DNA of 64,000 nucleotides. Source: Saprospiraceae bacterium UBA2329. Its GTDB lineage: Bacteria; Bacteroidota; Bacteroidia; Chitinophagales; Saprospiraceae. Below, in pieces: positions 26,054 through 34,551 of the stretch. The translations under genes and the position numbers were made by a program. Under the pieces are notes generated by a model. That model was given only the letters and a program-made list of their open reading frames with translations, did no database searches and had not been told where the DNA came from. Position 1 is the stretch's first letter. Every line of letters starts with the position of its first letter. The stretch is from contig DDUV01000053.1 of the NCBI GenBank assembly GCA_002344975.1, forward strand, positions 1 to 64,000, in the 5' to 3' direction.

Positions 26054-29000
26054 TTATCCTTTCTTAGCCGGAGCGCGTAAATTCTGCTCCGACTTCTCGT
26101 TTTGCACCGAAATAGTGACCTGTGCGTACCTCCGGCGGGCATCCCGAAGCCAATCGGCTGCTTCCTTGCCGCGAATGCCGCCATCCTGTGCGCCGTCGCG
26201 GATGATACGCAATTGGCCGCTTTTCAGGTAGGATTGCAGCGCCCCCCTTCCATAATTCGACATCCAGATATATACCGACTCTGCCCGACGAGCAGCCAAC
26301 TGCGAGGCATCCCGCTCCTGATCGCCTGCAAAACCACTGATGCGTACCACGATGGATTCGCCCGGCGCCAGCCCGGTTTTCAGCTTGGAGTCTATTTCCG
26401 CAGTAGCCTGCGTAAGGGTTTCAAAAGCGTTGGAAGCCTGATTGAAAAAGCCTGCGATGTCATCGGTTGCCGAGACGTTGTTTTGCTGCACTACATTGGA
26501 GAAGTTACGCCGCAGTTCATCGCGCCGGGCAAGGTAAGCTTTCAGCAAGTCTTCATAGCTTGTCGCCGTTTTCTCTGGAATATTTTCATCAAAATAAAGC
26601 GACATGGGCAAGGTGTAATTCAATACCGTAGGCGTATTGGGCACAGGCGTCTGATTCCCTTGCGGGCAATTGGCCACACATTTATTGGATTTGTCTATGA
26701 CGAACGTACTCGTTTCGCCTTTAGAGTTCAGCGAAACCTCGGCCCGCCCCCCTGAAAAATCGCCCGCACGGAGGTATTGAAACGGAATCACGGTTTGGCC
26801 TGCCATATTGATGTATCCCCAGCCGCTCTCCATCTCGGCGCGAATAAGCCCTTCCCGCAGCGGCCCGATGTTCCTGTACCGAATGGGAATGGCCACACTG
26901 CCTGCACTGTTCAAATATCCAAAAATGGAACTTCCCCGCAGGCGCTGTTCCACCTTGTACCAGTTTCCGGCCGCGTCATAGTCAATGGAGTAGTACTCGG
27001 CAGGCGCCAGCACATTGCCTTTGGCGTCTTGTAGTCCCACCAATTCTCCTTTTCTGAAGGTGCGCAGTCGTTCATCTTTCACTGGAGCCTCCTGCGTCAT
27101 TTCCACCCTCGGAGGCGTGGCGCCGGGTTGCAGCTTCACCGTCAGTTGGGCGGGCGCGTAGCCTTGGCGGGTAAACTGCAAAGTCACCAAGCTGCCCTCT
27201 GTTGCAGCCGGAAACGACAGGGTGTATGCCCCCGTTTTGTCGGAATAATCCGTAAATGATCCGGCAGATACTTTTACCTTAGCCAGCGGCCGCTTGGTAG
27301 CCGCGGCCTGCACGATGCCTCGCACCACAATAGGTTTCAGTTCGCCATCGGGATCGGGCAGCGCTGTTGCCGGTTCATCCTGCTTTTTGCAGCGCACCGC
27401 CGCCGACAGAATATCGGTATCCAACATGCCCCTGGCGGCAATTTCCGACTCATAAGCCTTTGCAAACCAAAAACATGCAGATTCCGGCCACGGGTCGCCG
27501 GCAACAGGCTGGTAGCCGGCATCTATCTGAAGACGGGAAAATTCCTGCACCCCCTCATTGTATAAATACACTGCAACATTTTTGAGAAAAGCAATGGTAT
27601 CCGCAGAAATACAAGCTGGAAACAGCGCACGACTCGCCTCTATCAGACTGTCTGTGGCGGCCATATTTTTTTGTTGGATCAAATCGCCGACCAACATTTC
27701 ATTGTAATACAACTGATCTGTAGGGTTGTGAATACAAAGCGCCCTGTTTTGATAAACAACAGATTCGCCGTCTGCGCACACGTCAAACGGCGGGTTGTAC
27801 CACCAGGCAAAAGCGGTGAAAAATGCCCACAGCGGAATGGCCCAGAGCAAGTCAAAGGCGGCAGGTCGAAGGCGGTCGGCGGCAGGTTCGGCCAATTTCC
27901 TCAGCCAGGGCGGAATGGTGAATGCCGTTCGGGAAGGCGGTTCCTCTACATATTTGAAAGCCACCTCGTCCACCGGATGCCCGGCAGTGTGCAAGCCCTG
28001 CAACTCAGCCTTGAGCAGATTCTTTTCTTTACTATTAGAAGTAATGGCCAAGGCATTGAGCGCCGCATTGAAACGGTACTCTTCATAAGCAGCAGATGCC
28101 ACATCGGGGGGCGTGCTTTGCTGCAAGAGGTTGTGAATGATGCCGCGCACCCGCTCCTCCATGCTTTTGGAAGCCAAATACTCTACCAATTCTGTGCGGG
28201 CCGCTTCCGGGATGACGCCCGCCACGAACCAAGGCAACCTCGTCAATTGCCGGAGCTGATCGAAATGCAGCAAGGTAGCGCCCGGCGGCGAAAGTTGTCT
28301 GCCCAGCGCCAGAGTCAGTTCCCATTGCAAGAGCGGATACACGGCGCAGGCCGCGATCCATTCAATCATCGGCTCCGAAAAGTGCTTCCGCAAAGAAGTC
28401 ATCAGATCACCCTCCAGCACAATCGGCTCGCGCTGAATGTCTTCCAGACGGGCCAGCCACTCTGAAGTATGGATAGGCTCTGTGGCGTCCAACTGTTCTA
28501 CGGCGGCGCTCCAGCCCTGCAAAGACATGGGCAACAGATAAAACACCTCCTCGATGCGCTGCTCCCGGCGGCCCCACACACTCACGGGAATAGGCGACAA
28601 CATGGCCCGGCGGCGCCAGTCGGTGAGCATAGACACCCAGCGTTCGAGCCTGCCGGTGAGCGGGCTGAGGAGTTGGTGCCCATGCCCGATGACGATGAGC
28701 CGGGCATTGCCGTAGCGATGTTGCAGCTCGCGCAGTGGGATGCCTTCGGGGTTCTTTTCATCAAAACAGAGCCGGATATCGCCCTCAAAAAAATAGCGGG
28801 CTAAGGGCGCTTCCTGCGTTTGGAAATACCTGCAAACCCAGTCGTAGAGCGCCGACCGGTGATCGTTAGGGCTTTGGCGGTCAATCAGCAGGAGGTAGTC
28901 GGGCGGATTGGTGAGTCGTTTGTACCGAAAATCGGCCATGCCCAGCCGGTTGATGGTAGCGCGGATGGAGGCCGGAATGTCCAACTGCATAGCATCGCCC

Positions 29001-30193
29001 CGGATGCGGCGGCGCAGGAGGAAGAGCAATTGGGCGGCAGAATCGCCGGGCACGATGGCGCCGGGCTGCTCTATGCGAAACCTGAAATGATAGGGCGGGC
29101 CGCTGCGGCCTTTTTGCTGGGTGACGGCCGTGAGGAACCTGCGCCGGCGTTCGCGCCATTGCAACAGCGCCAACAAACCTAATGCGGAAAGAACGGTAAG
29201 CGCCGATTTGACCACCCAGGCGTATTGCGTATATAAATGAATGGCATACTCCCGACCCGGATCGGGCAGCAGTTCGCGCATGTCTCTGGGAAAGGGAACA
29301 TTTTTTGTAGAAGGCAATGCCAGGCTCGTATCGGGTTTCACCAAGTCGAGGTCTTCAATGCCCAATTGGAGGCTAATGACAAAAAATGTTGTATCGCGGC
29401 GCGCCGAGGCCAACCACGCCTCTACTAAAATGGTATCTCTGAAAAAATCGTAGGTATCTCTGACGATGTAAGTAAACAAGCCCTGCGGACTGACCTGATA
29501 CGCTCCGAAAACCGAATCTGAGCCGGAAGAAGCGCCGTTGCCGAGTAAGGCCATCAGCAGCGAATCGCCCTGCGGAATGGAGATGCGTTCGGTCAGCGTA
29601 TCGCCGGGGCGCAAGACGCGTTCCACATATTGGGGCAACAGCGGCGGCGGGGGTTTCGGGCCGACCTGTTGTTTCACCGCCACGCCCGCCACAATGGCTA
29701 AGATTTGCGCCAGCAACCACCATTTGCGCTTGCGCGGCGACGCCACCGTGCGGCGTACAAAATACCCGGCAGCCAACAGCGAAAGTACAACGATGGGTAT
29801 GGTGGGATTGCGCCAGGAACTGAATACCTCCACATCCAACAAAAAGCCGCCCAGAAAACTAAAACCCGCCGTCATCAACAGCAGGAGATTGCGCCAAACC
29901 CGCGCCAGTTGTCGCTCTCTGGCTGAATCAGACCGTTCGGCGGATGCCTCCGACAACAGCACAACCCGCTGCCAAACCTGCTCGAACAGTCGGTAAAAAT
30001 CTTCCTGTTCCTGCCGATTGCGGGCAAACAAAGGACAGAGCAAAGCCGACAGCCGTTCGGGCGCTATATCGGCAGGCAGGCGCCGCAGCAATTCCTGAAC
30101 CTGAAGGTGCTTGCCGGTGCCCATGTCGTAGCCGTCGGCTTCCAGCGCGGCCGTCAGTTCAGACATCAGTATGTGGAGGCGGGTATCGGTCAT
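26054..30193 (-). CDS. Large multi-domain membrane protein with WG repeats and an OmpA-like tail
   Basis: The protein has 1,379 residues and no single known function. From the N-terminus I see a helical domain (HLQVQELLRRLPADIAPERL), two to three membrane segments (about residues 105-190), a non-cytoplasmic loop, another membrane segment (VVKSALTVLSALGLLALL), and a cytoplasmic region containing DYLLLIDRQSPNDHRSALYD and LIVIGHGHQLL. These are followed by a further membrane segment (LLWAIPLWAFFTAFAWWY), a carboxypeptidase-regulatory-like beta domain (VRGIVQAAATKRPLAKVKV), WG repeats (FGYLNSAGSVAIPIRYRNI; WGYINMAGQTVIPFQY) and an OmpA-like segment (ISGFAGDQERDASQLAARRAE). Similar N-terminal domains occur, as I recall, in bacterial conflict or signalling proteins, but this is an inference. 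The ATG at 30193 was preferred to the upstream one at 30217. Confidence 0.75.
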   Translation of the reverse strand: MTDTRLHILMSELTAALEADGYDMGTGKHLQVQELLRRLPADIAPERLSALLCPLFARNRQEQEDFYRLFEQVWQRVVLLSEASAERSDSARERQLARVWRNLLLLMTAGFSFLGGFLLDVEVFSSWRNPTIPIVVLSLLAAGYFVRRTVASPRKRKWWLLAQILAIVAGVAVKQQVGPKPPPPLLPQYVERVLRPGDTLTERISIPQGDSLLMALLGNGASSGSDSVFGAYQVSPQGLFTYIVRDTYDFFRDTILVEAWLASARRDTTFFVISLQLGIEDLDLVKPDTSLALPSTKNVPFPRDMRELLPDPGREYAIHLYTQYAWVVKSALTVLSALGLLALLQWRERRRRFLTAVTQQKGRSGPPYHFRFRIEQPGAIVPGDSAAQLLFLLRRRIRGDAMQLDIPASIRATINRLGMADFRYKRLTNPPDYLLLIDRQSPNDHRSALYDWVCRYFQTQEAPLARYFFEGDIRLCFDEKNPEGIPLRELQHRYGNARLIVIGHGHQLLSPLTGRLERWVSMLTDWRRRAMLSPIPVSVWGRREQRIEEVFYLLPMSLQGWSAAVEQLDATEPIHTSEWLARLEDIQREPIVLEGDLMTSLRKHFSEPMIEWIAACAVYPLLQWELTLALGRQLSPPGATLLHFDQLRQLTRLPWFVAGVIPEAARTELVEYLASKSMEERVRGIIHNLLQQSTPPDVASAAYEEYRFNAALNALAITSNSKEKNLLKAELQGLHTAGHPVDEVAFKYVEEPPSRTAFTIPPWLRKLAEPAADRLRPAAFDLLWAIPLWAFFTAFAWWYNPPFDVCADGESVVYQNRALCIHNPTDQLYYNEMLVGDLIQQKNMAATDSLIEASRALFPACISADTIAFLKNVAVYLYNEGVQEFSRLQIDAGYQPVAGDPWPESACFWFAKAYESEIAARGMLDTDILSAAVRCKKQDEPATALPDPDGELKPIVVRGIVQAAATKRPLAKVKVSAGSFTDYSDKTGAYTLSFPAATEGSLVTLQFTRQGYAPAQLTVKLQPGATPPRVEMTQEAPVKDERLRTFRKGELVGLQDAKGNVLAPAEYYSIDYDAAGNWYKVEQRLRGSSIFGYLNSAGSVAIPIRYRNIGPLREGLIRAEMESGWGYINMAGQTVIPFQYLRAGDFSGGRAEVSLNSKGETSTFVIDKSNKCVANCPQGNQTPVPNTPTVLNYTLPMSLYFDENIPEKTATSYEDLLKAYLARRDELRRNFSNVVQQNNVSATDDIAGFFNQASNAFETLTQATAEIDSKLKTGLAPGESIVVRISGFAGDQERDASQLAARRAESVYIWMSNYGRGALQSYLKSGQLRIIRDGAQDGGIRGKEAADWLRDARRRYAQVTISVQNEKSEQNLRAPAKKG

Positions 30194-30236
30194 TGCAGAC
30201 AAAATACTGATTGACAATTTATTACAGAGGCGTCAT

Positions 30237-30776
30237 TCATGCACTGAATCTCAATTGATTGCGTACTCTCTGCTTTTCCGTTTGCCGCATTTCGTCATCC
30301 GTTCTGACATTCTCCTCCATTCTTTTGGCCAGCAGCTTCCACCAGTACACGGCAGGAATGATGTTTCCACAGTGGGTTTCCAACCTGTAAGTGAGTTCTA
30401 CGTTGGGATTTTCCCGGTCGTTCAGCAGCCGGCTCAGCTTGGTAGGATGCAGGTCAACATCTTCGGCAAACTCCTTATGGCTTCGGCCTAATATTTTGAT
30501 GTATTGTTCCAATTGTTTGGAGAACGAAAACGCCTCTTCAAAACCGCTTCGTTCAAAGTAGTCCCGCATCAACAACTTCATCCGCATCAGCTCAGAGAGC
30601 AGGCGCTGCTCTTCTGTTCTTTCCAATAACGCTTTGGCTCTCAGCTTTCTAAACTCTTCCTCGATTTCGGTTTGTTCATTTTTTTCCAGATCGCCTGAAA
30701 AGATATACGCGCCGGCAATTTCCTCAACGGTAAACTCCTCAAGCAAATGTTCATAGATGGTGTCGTATTTATTCAT
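30237..30776 (-). CDS. Xre-family HTH protein, putative antitoxin
   Basis: This 179-residue protein has a long charged, helical N-terminal region (EIEEEFRKLRAKALLERTEEQ) and a C-terminal Xre-type helix-turn-helix (RSHKEFAEDVDLHPTKLSRLLNDRENPNVELTYRLE). That fits a HigA-like DNA-binding antitoxin. Its start codon at 30776 overlaps the end of the upstream GNAT-like gene by eight bases, so the two are translated as a pair. The tail (YWWKLLAKRMEENVRTDDEMRQTEKQ) resembles that of other HTH proteins in the same two-gene arrangement. If the pair is a toxin-antitoxin module, this protein would repress its own operon. Confidence 0.75.
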   Translation of the reverse strand: MNKYDTIYEHLLEEFTVEEIAGAYIFSGDLEKNEQTEIEEEFRKLRAKALLERTEEQRLLSELMRMKLLMRDYFERSGFEEAFSFSKQLEQYIKILGRSHKEFAEDVDLHPTKLSRLLNDRENPNVELTYRLETHCGNIIPAVYWWKLLAKRMEENVRTDDEMRQTEKQRVRNQLRFSA

Positions 30777-31242
30777 CGCCAATGTATTTATCAATGAGTT
30801 GTTTGGATGATTCGTATTCTACGGCCAAAAGTCGCCCATATTGTCGAAATCCATATTTGTCCTGATAGTGGTGGATGAGTCTGGTTTTCGGCAATAAAGA
30901 AACAAAGCCGCCATAGCCCCTTTTAAACGCAGATGCACAGGCAAAACCGATGAGGCAACCAGCAATATTATCCAAGGTTTTCTCCTTACCTACCTGAGTT
31001 TTGGTTATTTCTATCAGGTTGATGTGAACTCGCAGCTCCTCTGGATAGTCCTTTAAAGAAAGCAGGCCCAGAATCTCATTTTCATCCTCTTTGAGATAAA
31101 GTTTGTAAACCTCATGCCCCAATTCCTGCTCCCAGTCAAAGCTGAACCCCGGATGCTTTCGTATTTTAGCAATGTCTTTGCTTGTCGCTTCCTCTATGAA
31201 GACCTCAACCAAACTGCCGGATGCTTTCCGAGTTACTTTCAT
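30769..31242 (-). CDS. GNAT-like N-acetyltransferase fold protein, putative toxin partner
   Basis: The product is 157 residues. The beta-alpha pattern and segments such as LYLKEDENEILGLLSLKDYPEELRVHINLIEI, IAGCLIGFACASAFKRGYGGFVSLLP and HHYQDKYGFRQYGRLLAV look like a GNAT fold; the last segment corresponds to the usual C-terminal strand-helix. I cannot point to a firm acetyl-CoA-binding Q/RxxGxG/A motif, so enzymatic activity is uncertain. It overlaps the downstream Xre gene by eight bases. GNAT toxins paired with DNA-binding antitoxins are well known (for example TacT-TacA and AtaT-AtaR), but here the partner is an Xre protein and not an RHH protein, so it is not a textbook member. Confidence 0.7.
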   Translation of the reverse strand: MKVTRKASGSLVEVFIEEATSKDIAKIRKHPGFSFDWEQELGHEVYKLYLKEDENEILGLLSLKDYPEELRVHINLIEITKTQVGKEKTLDNIAGCLIGFACASAFKRGYGGFVSLLPKTRLIHHYQDKYGFRQYGRLLAVEYESSKQLIDKYIGDE

Positions 31243-31335
31243 AATGGTCTATTCTGTTCGGCCGGCAGGGTTGTTTCATTCCGCCGTTACAAAAATACAA
31301 ATTTCTGTTTACATTTTACATAAACTTTCATTTTT

Positions 31336-31363
31336 TTTGTCTAAAAACAATCTATTACCTTTG
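31336..31363 (+). promoter_or_regulatory. Bacteroidetes-type promoter for the PhoD-like phosphatase
   Basis: TTTG at 31336-31339 and TACCTTTG at 31356-31363 match the Bacteroidetes -33 and TANNTTTG -7 elements, with 16 bases between them. The -7 box lies 16 bases before the ATG at 31380. The region just upstream is very AT-rich. The GNAT-Xre operon is divergent, so 31243-31379 must carry promoters for both directions. Confidence 0.5.
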
Positions 31364-31379
31364 TTCCAAAACCAACAAT

Positions 31380-32705
31380 ATGAAATATCTCGCTTCTTTA
31401 TGCCTGCTGATCGTGATGTCAACTGCTCAGGCGCAACACCACCCACTGCTTCAATCCGGTCCGATGCCCGGCTACACCGACATGCTCGAAACCACGCTCT
31501 GGGTACAAACCAAAGCGCCCGCCAAAGTACAAATTGCCTACTGGAATGCCGCAGGCAAAGCCGATACCCTGCTCACCGAGCCGGTTACAACGCAAAAACA
31601 CAGTGCCTATACCGCCAAACTCGTGGCCGACAAAGTGCAGCCCGGCCAAAAGTACAACTACCAGCTCCGCATAGACGGAAAAGCAGTGTCGCTCCCCTAC
31701 CCCACTCAATTCCAGACACTTCCGCTGTGGCAATGGCGCGCCGACCCGCCCAATTTTACACTGGCAACCGGAAGTTGCAACTACGTCAATGAGCCTGACT
31801 ACGACCGGCCCGGGCAAGGCTACGGCAGCGATCATCATATTTTTAAAGCCATCCACGACCGGCGACCCGATGTCATGCTCTGGCTCGGCGACAATACCTA
31901 CCTCCGCGAACCCGACTGGAACACCCGCACCGGCATCCTGTACCGAAACACACACAGCCGTTCTCTGCCGGAACTACAGCCCCTGCTCGCCTCCACGCAC
32001 CACTACGCCATCTGGGACGATCACGATTTCGGTCCCAACGACTCCGACGGCAGCTTCCCATTCAAAGACCTGACCTACGAAGCCTTCCAACTCTTCTGGC
32101 CCAATCCCTCCTTTGGCGTCAACGGTCAAAAAGGCATTACCACCTTTTTCCAATGGGCCGACATTGACTTCTTCCTCTTAGACAACCGGTATTTCCGCAC
32201 CGCCAACAACCGCAAAACCGGCGACATGCAAATACTGGGCGCCGAACAAATTGACTGGCTCATCAGCGCTTTGAGCAACAGCCGCTCCCCCTTCAAAATA
32301 GTAGCCATCGGCGGGCAGGTACTCAACACGGCCCCCGTACATGAAAACTACATCCACTTCCATGCCGCCGAACGGGAATTCCTCCTCAAACGCATTGAAG
32401 AGGAAAAAATCAAAGGGGTCATCTTCCTCACCGGCGACCGCCACCATACCGAAATGAGCAAATTGGTCAACAAAGCCGGCAATACCGTTTACGACCTCAC
32501 CACCTCGCCCCTCACCGCCGGCACTGCCCGCGCAAGTGAAGATGAACCAAATATTTATCGGATTCCCGGCACAATGGTGGTAGGAAAACACAACTTTTCC
32601 ACACTGGAGTTTTCCGGCCCTCGCACCGCCCGCGTACTCACCATCCGCGTATTCGATGCAGAGGGCGCCCAATTGTGGCAACGCGAAATAAAAGCAGGTG
32701 AATAG
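31380..32705 (+). CDS. PhoD-like metallophosphatase (alkaline phosphatase D family)
   Basis: The 441-residue secreted enzyme belongs to the PhoD-like phosphatase family of phosphomono- or diesterases. A signal peptide (MKYLASLCLLIVMSTAQAQ) is followed by a small beta domain (WVQTKAPAKVQIAYWN) and the metal-binding catalytic domain with ATGSCNYVNEPDYDRP, VMLWLGDNTYLREPDW, AIWDDHDFGPNDSDG and FLTGDRHHTEMSK in the expected order. The last two supply metal-binding Asp and His residues. The C-terminus (FSTLEFSGPRTARVLTIRVF) is a beta segment typical of Bacteroidetes homologues. It has its own promoter-like boxes. No phosphate-regulated site was recognised. Confidence 0.92.
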   Translation: MKYLASLCLLIVMSTAQAQHHPLLQSGPMPGYTDMLETTLWVQTKAPAKVQIAYWNAAGKADTLLTEPVTTQKHSAYTAKLVADKVQPGQKYNYQLRIDGKAVSLPYPTQFQTLPLWQWRADPPNFTLATGSCNYVNEPDYDRPGQGYGSDHHIFKAIHDRRPDVMLWLGDNTYLREPDWNTRTGILYRNTHSRSLPELQPLLASTHHYAIWDDHDFGPNDSDGSFPFKDLTYEAFQLFWPNPSFGVNGQKGITTFFQWADIDFFLLDNRYFRTANNRKTGDMQILGAEQIDWLISALSNSRSPFKIVAIGGQVLNTAPVHENYIHFHAAEREFLLKRIEEEKIKGVIFLTGDRHHTEMSKLVNKAGNTVYDLTTSPLTAGTARASEDEPNIYRIPGTMVVGKHNFSTLEFSGPRTARVLTIRVFDAEGAQLWQREIKAGE

Positions 32706-32832
32706 CGCTTTTTTTTTGCATTTTTTTTCTTGGCAGATTGAATAAATAGCGCCAATTTTGATGCGTCGTTTCAGGCAGACCTTATGCACAGAACAGCTTC
32801 GGTCCATATTCTTTGCAATGAATTGAATAACA

Positions 32833-33063
32833 ATGAAAAAGCAAATCGCTCTGTTGTCTTACTTCCTCATCGCGCAGATACTGCCCCTCGCAGCCCAATC
32901 TGCCGATACCGACTTTATGCGCAGCAGGGGCAAAATCTTTGTCGTTGTGGCGGTCATTGCGGCGGTATTCATCGGAATTGTTCTCTTTATGGTATTTCTG
33001 GAACGGCGGCTAACCAAATTAGAGAACCAAATCAACGAACATGAGCCAACAGACCGTCGTTAG
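32833..33063 (+). CDS. CcmD-like small membrane protein
   Basis: This 76-residue protein has a signal-like N-terminus (MKKQIALLSYFLIAQILPLAAQ), a short linker with MRSRGKIFVV, one membrane segment (VVAVIAAVFIGIVLFMVFL) and a charged coiled tail (ERRLTKLENQINE). That is the layout of the CcmD-family peptides annotated in Bacteroidetes and linked to cytochrome c maturation. No other ccm gene lies in the window, so the name reflects family resemblance and not a demonstrated role. The last 23 bases overlap the start of the dehydrogenase gene at 33041, so the two are probably translationally coupled. Confidence 0.75.
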   Translation: MKKQIALLSYFLIAQILPLAAQSADTDFMRSRGKIFVVVAVIAAVFIGIVLFMVFLERRLTKLENQINEHEPTDRR

Positions 33064-34471
33064 CTTTTACGACAGCGTAACCAACTTTTTCAATAAAGCC
33101 GCCCAACATACCGGGCTTCCCGAAGGCTTATTGGAACAAATCCGCGTTTGCAACGCCGTTTACCGCATGCTCTTTCCTGTAAAAATGCAGGACGGACAGG
33201 TAAAAGTGATCGAAGCATACCGCGTACAGCACAGCCACCACCGTACGCCTACCAAAGGGGGGATTCGCTACTCCAACCATGTCAACCAGGAAGAAGTAAT
33301 GGCCCTCGCCACTCTGATGACTTACAAATGCGCCATTGTGGACGTGCCCTTCGGTGGCGCAAAAGGCGGTGTAAAAATCAACCCCTGGGACTACTCCCCG
33401 GAAGTGTTGGAGCGCATCACTCGCCGCTACACCACCGAATTGATGAGCCGCAACTTCATCGGCCCATCTATTGACGTTCCCGCCCCCGACTACGGCACCG
33501 GCGAACGCGAAATGGCATGGATTTACGACACCTACCGCACTTTTAAAGGCGCCGATATAGACGCAGCGGGCGTTGTCACAGGTAAACCCGTCACGCAGCA
33601 CGGCATCAACGGACGCCGCGAAGCTACCGGCCGCGGGGTATATTACGGTATCCGCGAAGCCTGCAACATACCGGAAGACATGAAGCGTTTGAACATGACT
33701 ACCGGCCTGAAAGGCAAGCGCCTCATCATTCAGGGTCTCGGCAATGTAGGCTCCTTCTCCGGCACCATTTCTCAGGATGAAGGCGGCGCCATCATCGTGG
33801 GCGTAGGCGAAATGGAAGGCGCTATTTACAACAAAGACGGATTTGACATCAATGATGTACTGAAGTTCCGCAAAGAAACCGGTTCCATCCTCAACTATCC
33901 CGGCGCGATTTCTATCCCGAAAGAGCAACGCGAAACCATCTTGGAATACGATTGCGACATTCTGGTACCCGCTGCATTGGAAGACGTCATCTCTTATAAA
34001 AACGCTCCCAATATCAAGGCCAAAATCGTTGCGGAAGCAGCCAATGGCCCCATCACTTCCCGCGGCGAGGAAATGCTTTTGGAAGCTGGTAAAATCATCA
34101 TCCCCGACGTGTTCCTCAATGCCGGCGGCGTGACGGTTTCTTACTTCGAGTGGTTGAAAAACTTGTCGCACATGCGCTTCGGACGTTTGGAAAAACGCTT
34201 CGATCAGCAGCGCCTCGAAAACCTCGTGGGCTTGGTTGAGCGCACCGTGGGCCGTGAGATCAGCGACGAAGAAAAACGCATGATTGCCCGCGGCGCCGAT
34301 GAGATTGACCTGGTTCGCTCCGGCCTCGAAGAAACCATGATCAACGCTTATCACCAGATCAGAGATGTTATGGTTGATAAACCCAAAGTAACCGACCTGA
34401 GAACGGCGGCCTTTGTGAGCGCCATCAACAAGATCAGCAGCGACTACATGTCGCTCGGCATTTTCCCCTGA
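33041..34471 (+). CDS. Glu/Leu/Phe/Val dehydrogenase (glutamate dehydrogenase type)
   Basis: This 476-residue amino-acid dehydrogenase carries the family signature with the catalytic lysine (VPFGGAKGGVKINPWDYS), the substrate-binding segment HHRTPTKGGIRYS, the conserved PAPDYGTGEREMAWIYD segment and a Rossmann NAD(P)-binding fold (LIIQGLGNVGSFSG). The enzyme reversibly deaminates an amino acid, most likely glutamate, to the 2-oxo acid and ammonia. The ATG at 33041 lies inside the end of the CcmD-like gene. A strong terminator follows directly (34498-34539), which ends this two-gene unit. Cofactor specificity cannot be read off reliably. Confidence 0.92.
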   Translation: MSQQTVVSFYDSVTNFFNKAAQHTGLPEGLLEQIRVCNAVYRMLFPVKMQDGQVKVIEAYRVQHSHHRTPTKGGIRYSNHVNQEEVMALATLMTYKCAIVDVPFGGAKGGVKINPWDYSPEVLERITRRYTTELMSRNFIGPSIDVPAPDYGTGEREMAWIYDTYRTFKGADIDAAGVVTGKPVTQHGINGRREATGRGVYYGIREACNIPEDMKRLNMTTGLKGKRLIIQGLGNVGSFSGTISQDEGGAIIVGVGEMEGAIYNKDGFDINDVLKFRKETGSILNYPGAISIPKEQRETILEYDCDILVPAALEDVISYKNAPNIKAKIVAEAANGPITSRGEEMLLEAGKIIIPDVFLNAGGVTVSYFEWLKNLSHMRFGRLEKRFDQQRLENLVGLVERTVGREISDEEKRMIARGADEIDLVRSGLEETMINAYHQIRDVMVDKPKVTDLRTAAFVSAINKISSDYMSLGIFP

Positions 34472-34497
34472 TTTTCAGGGCTTTGTTTTCAAAACTA

Positions 34498-34539
34498 CAA
34501 ACCGTCTTCTGCCGCTCGCAGGAGGCGGTTTGTTTTTTT
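34498..34539 (+). terminator. Rho-independent terminator after the dehydrogenase gene
   Basis: The segment from CAAACCG (34498) to CGGTTTG (34532) folds into a stem of about 15 base pairs, with two G-U pairs and a four-base loop, and is followed by seven T residues. It lies 26 bases after the stop codon and just before the convergent carboxylase gene. Confidence 0.9.
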
Positions 34540-34551
34540 AGGACTGCCCCT

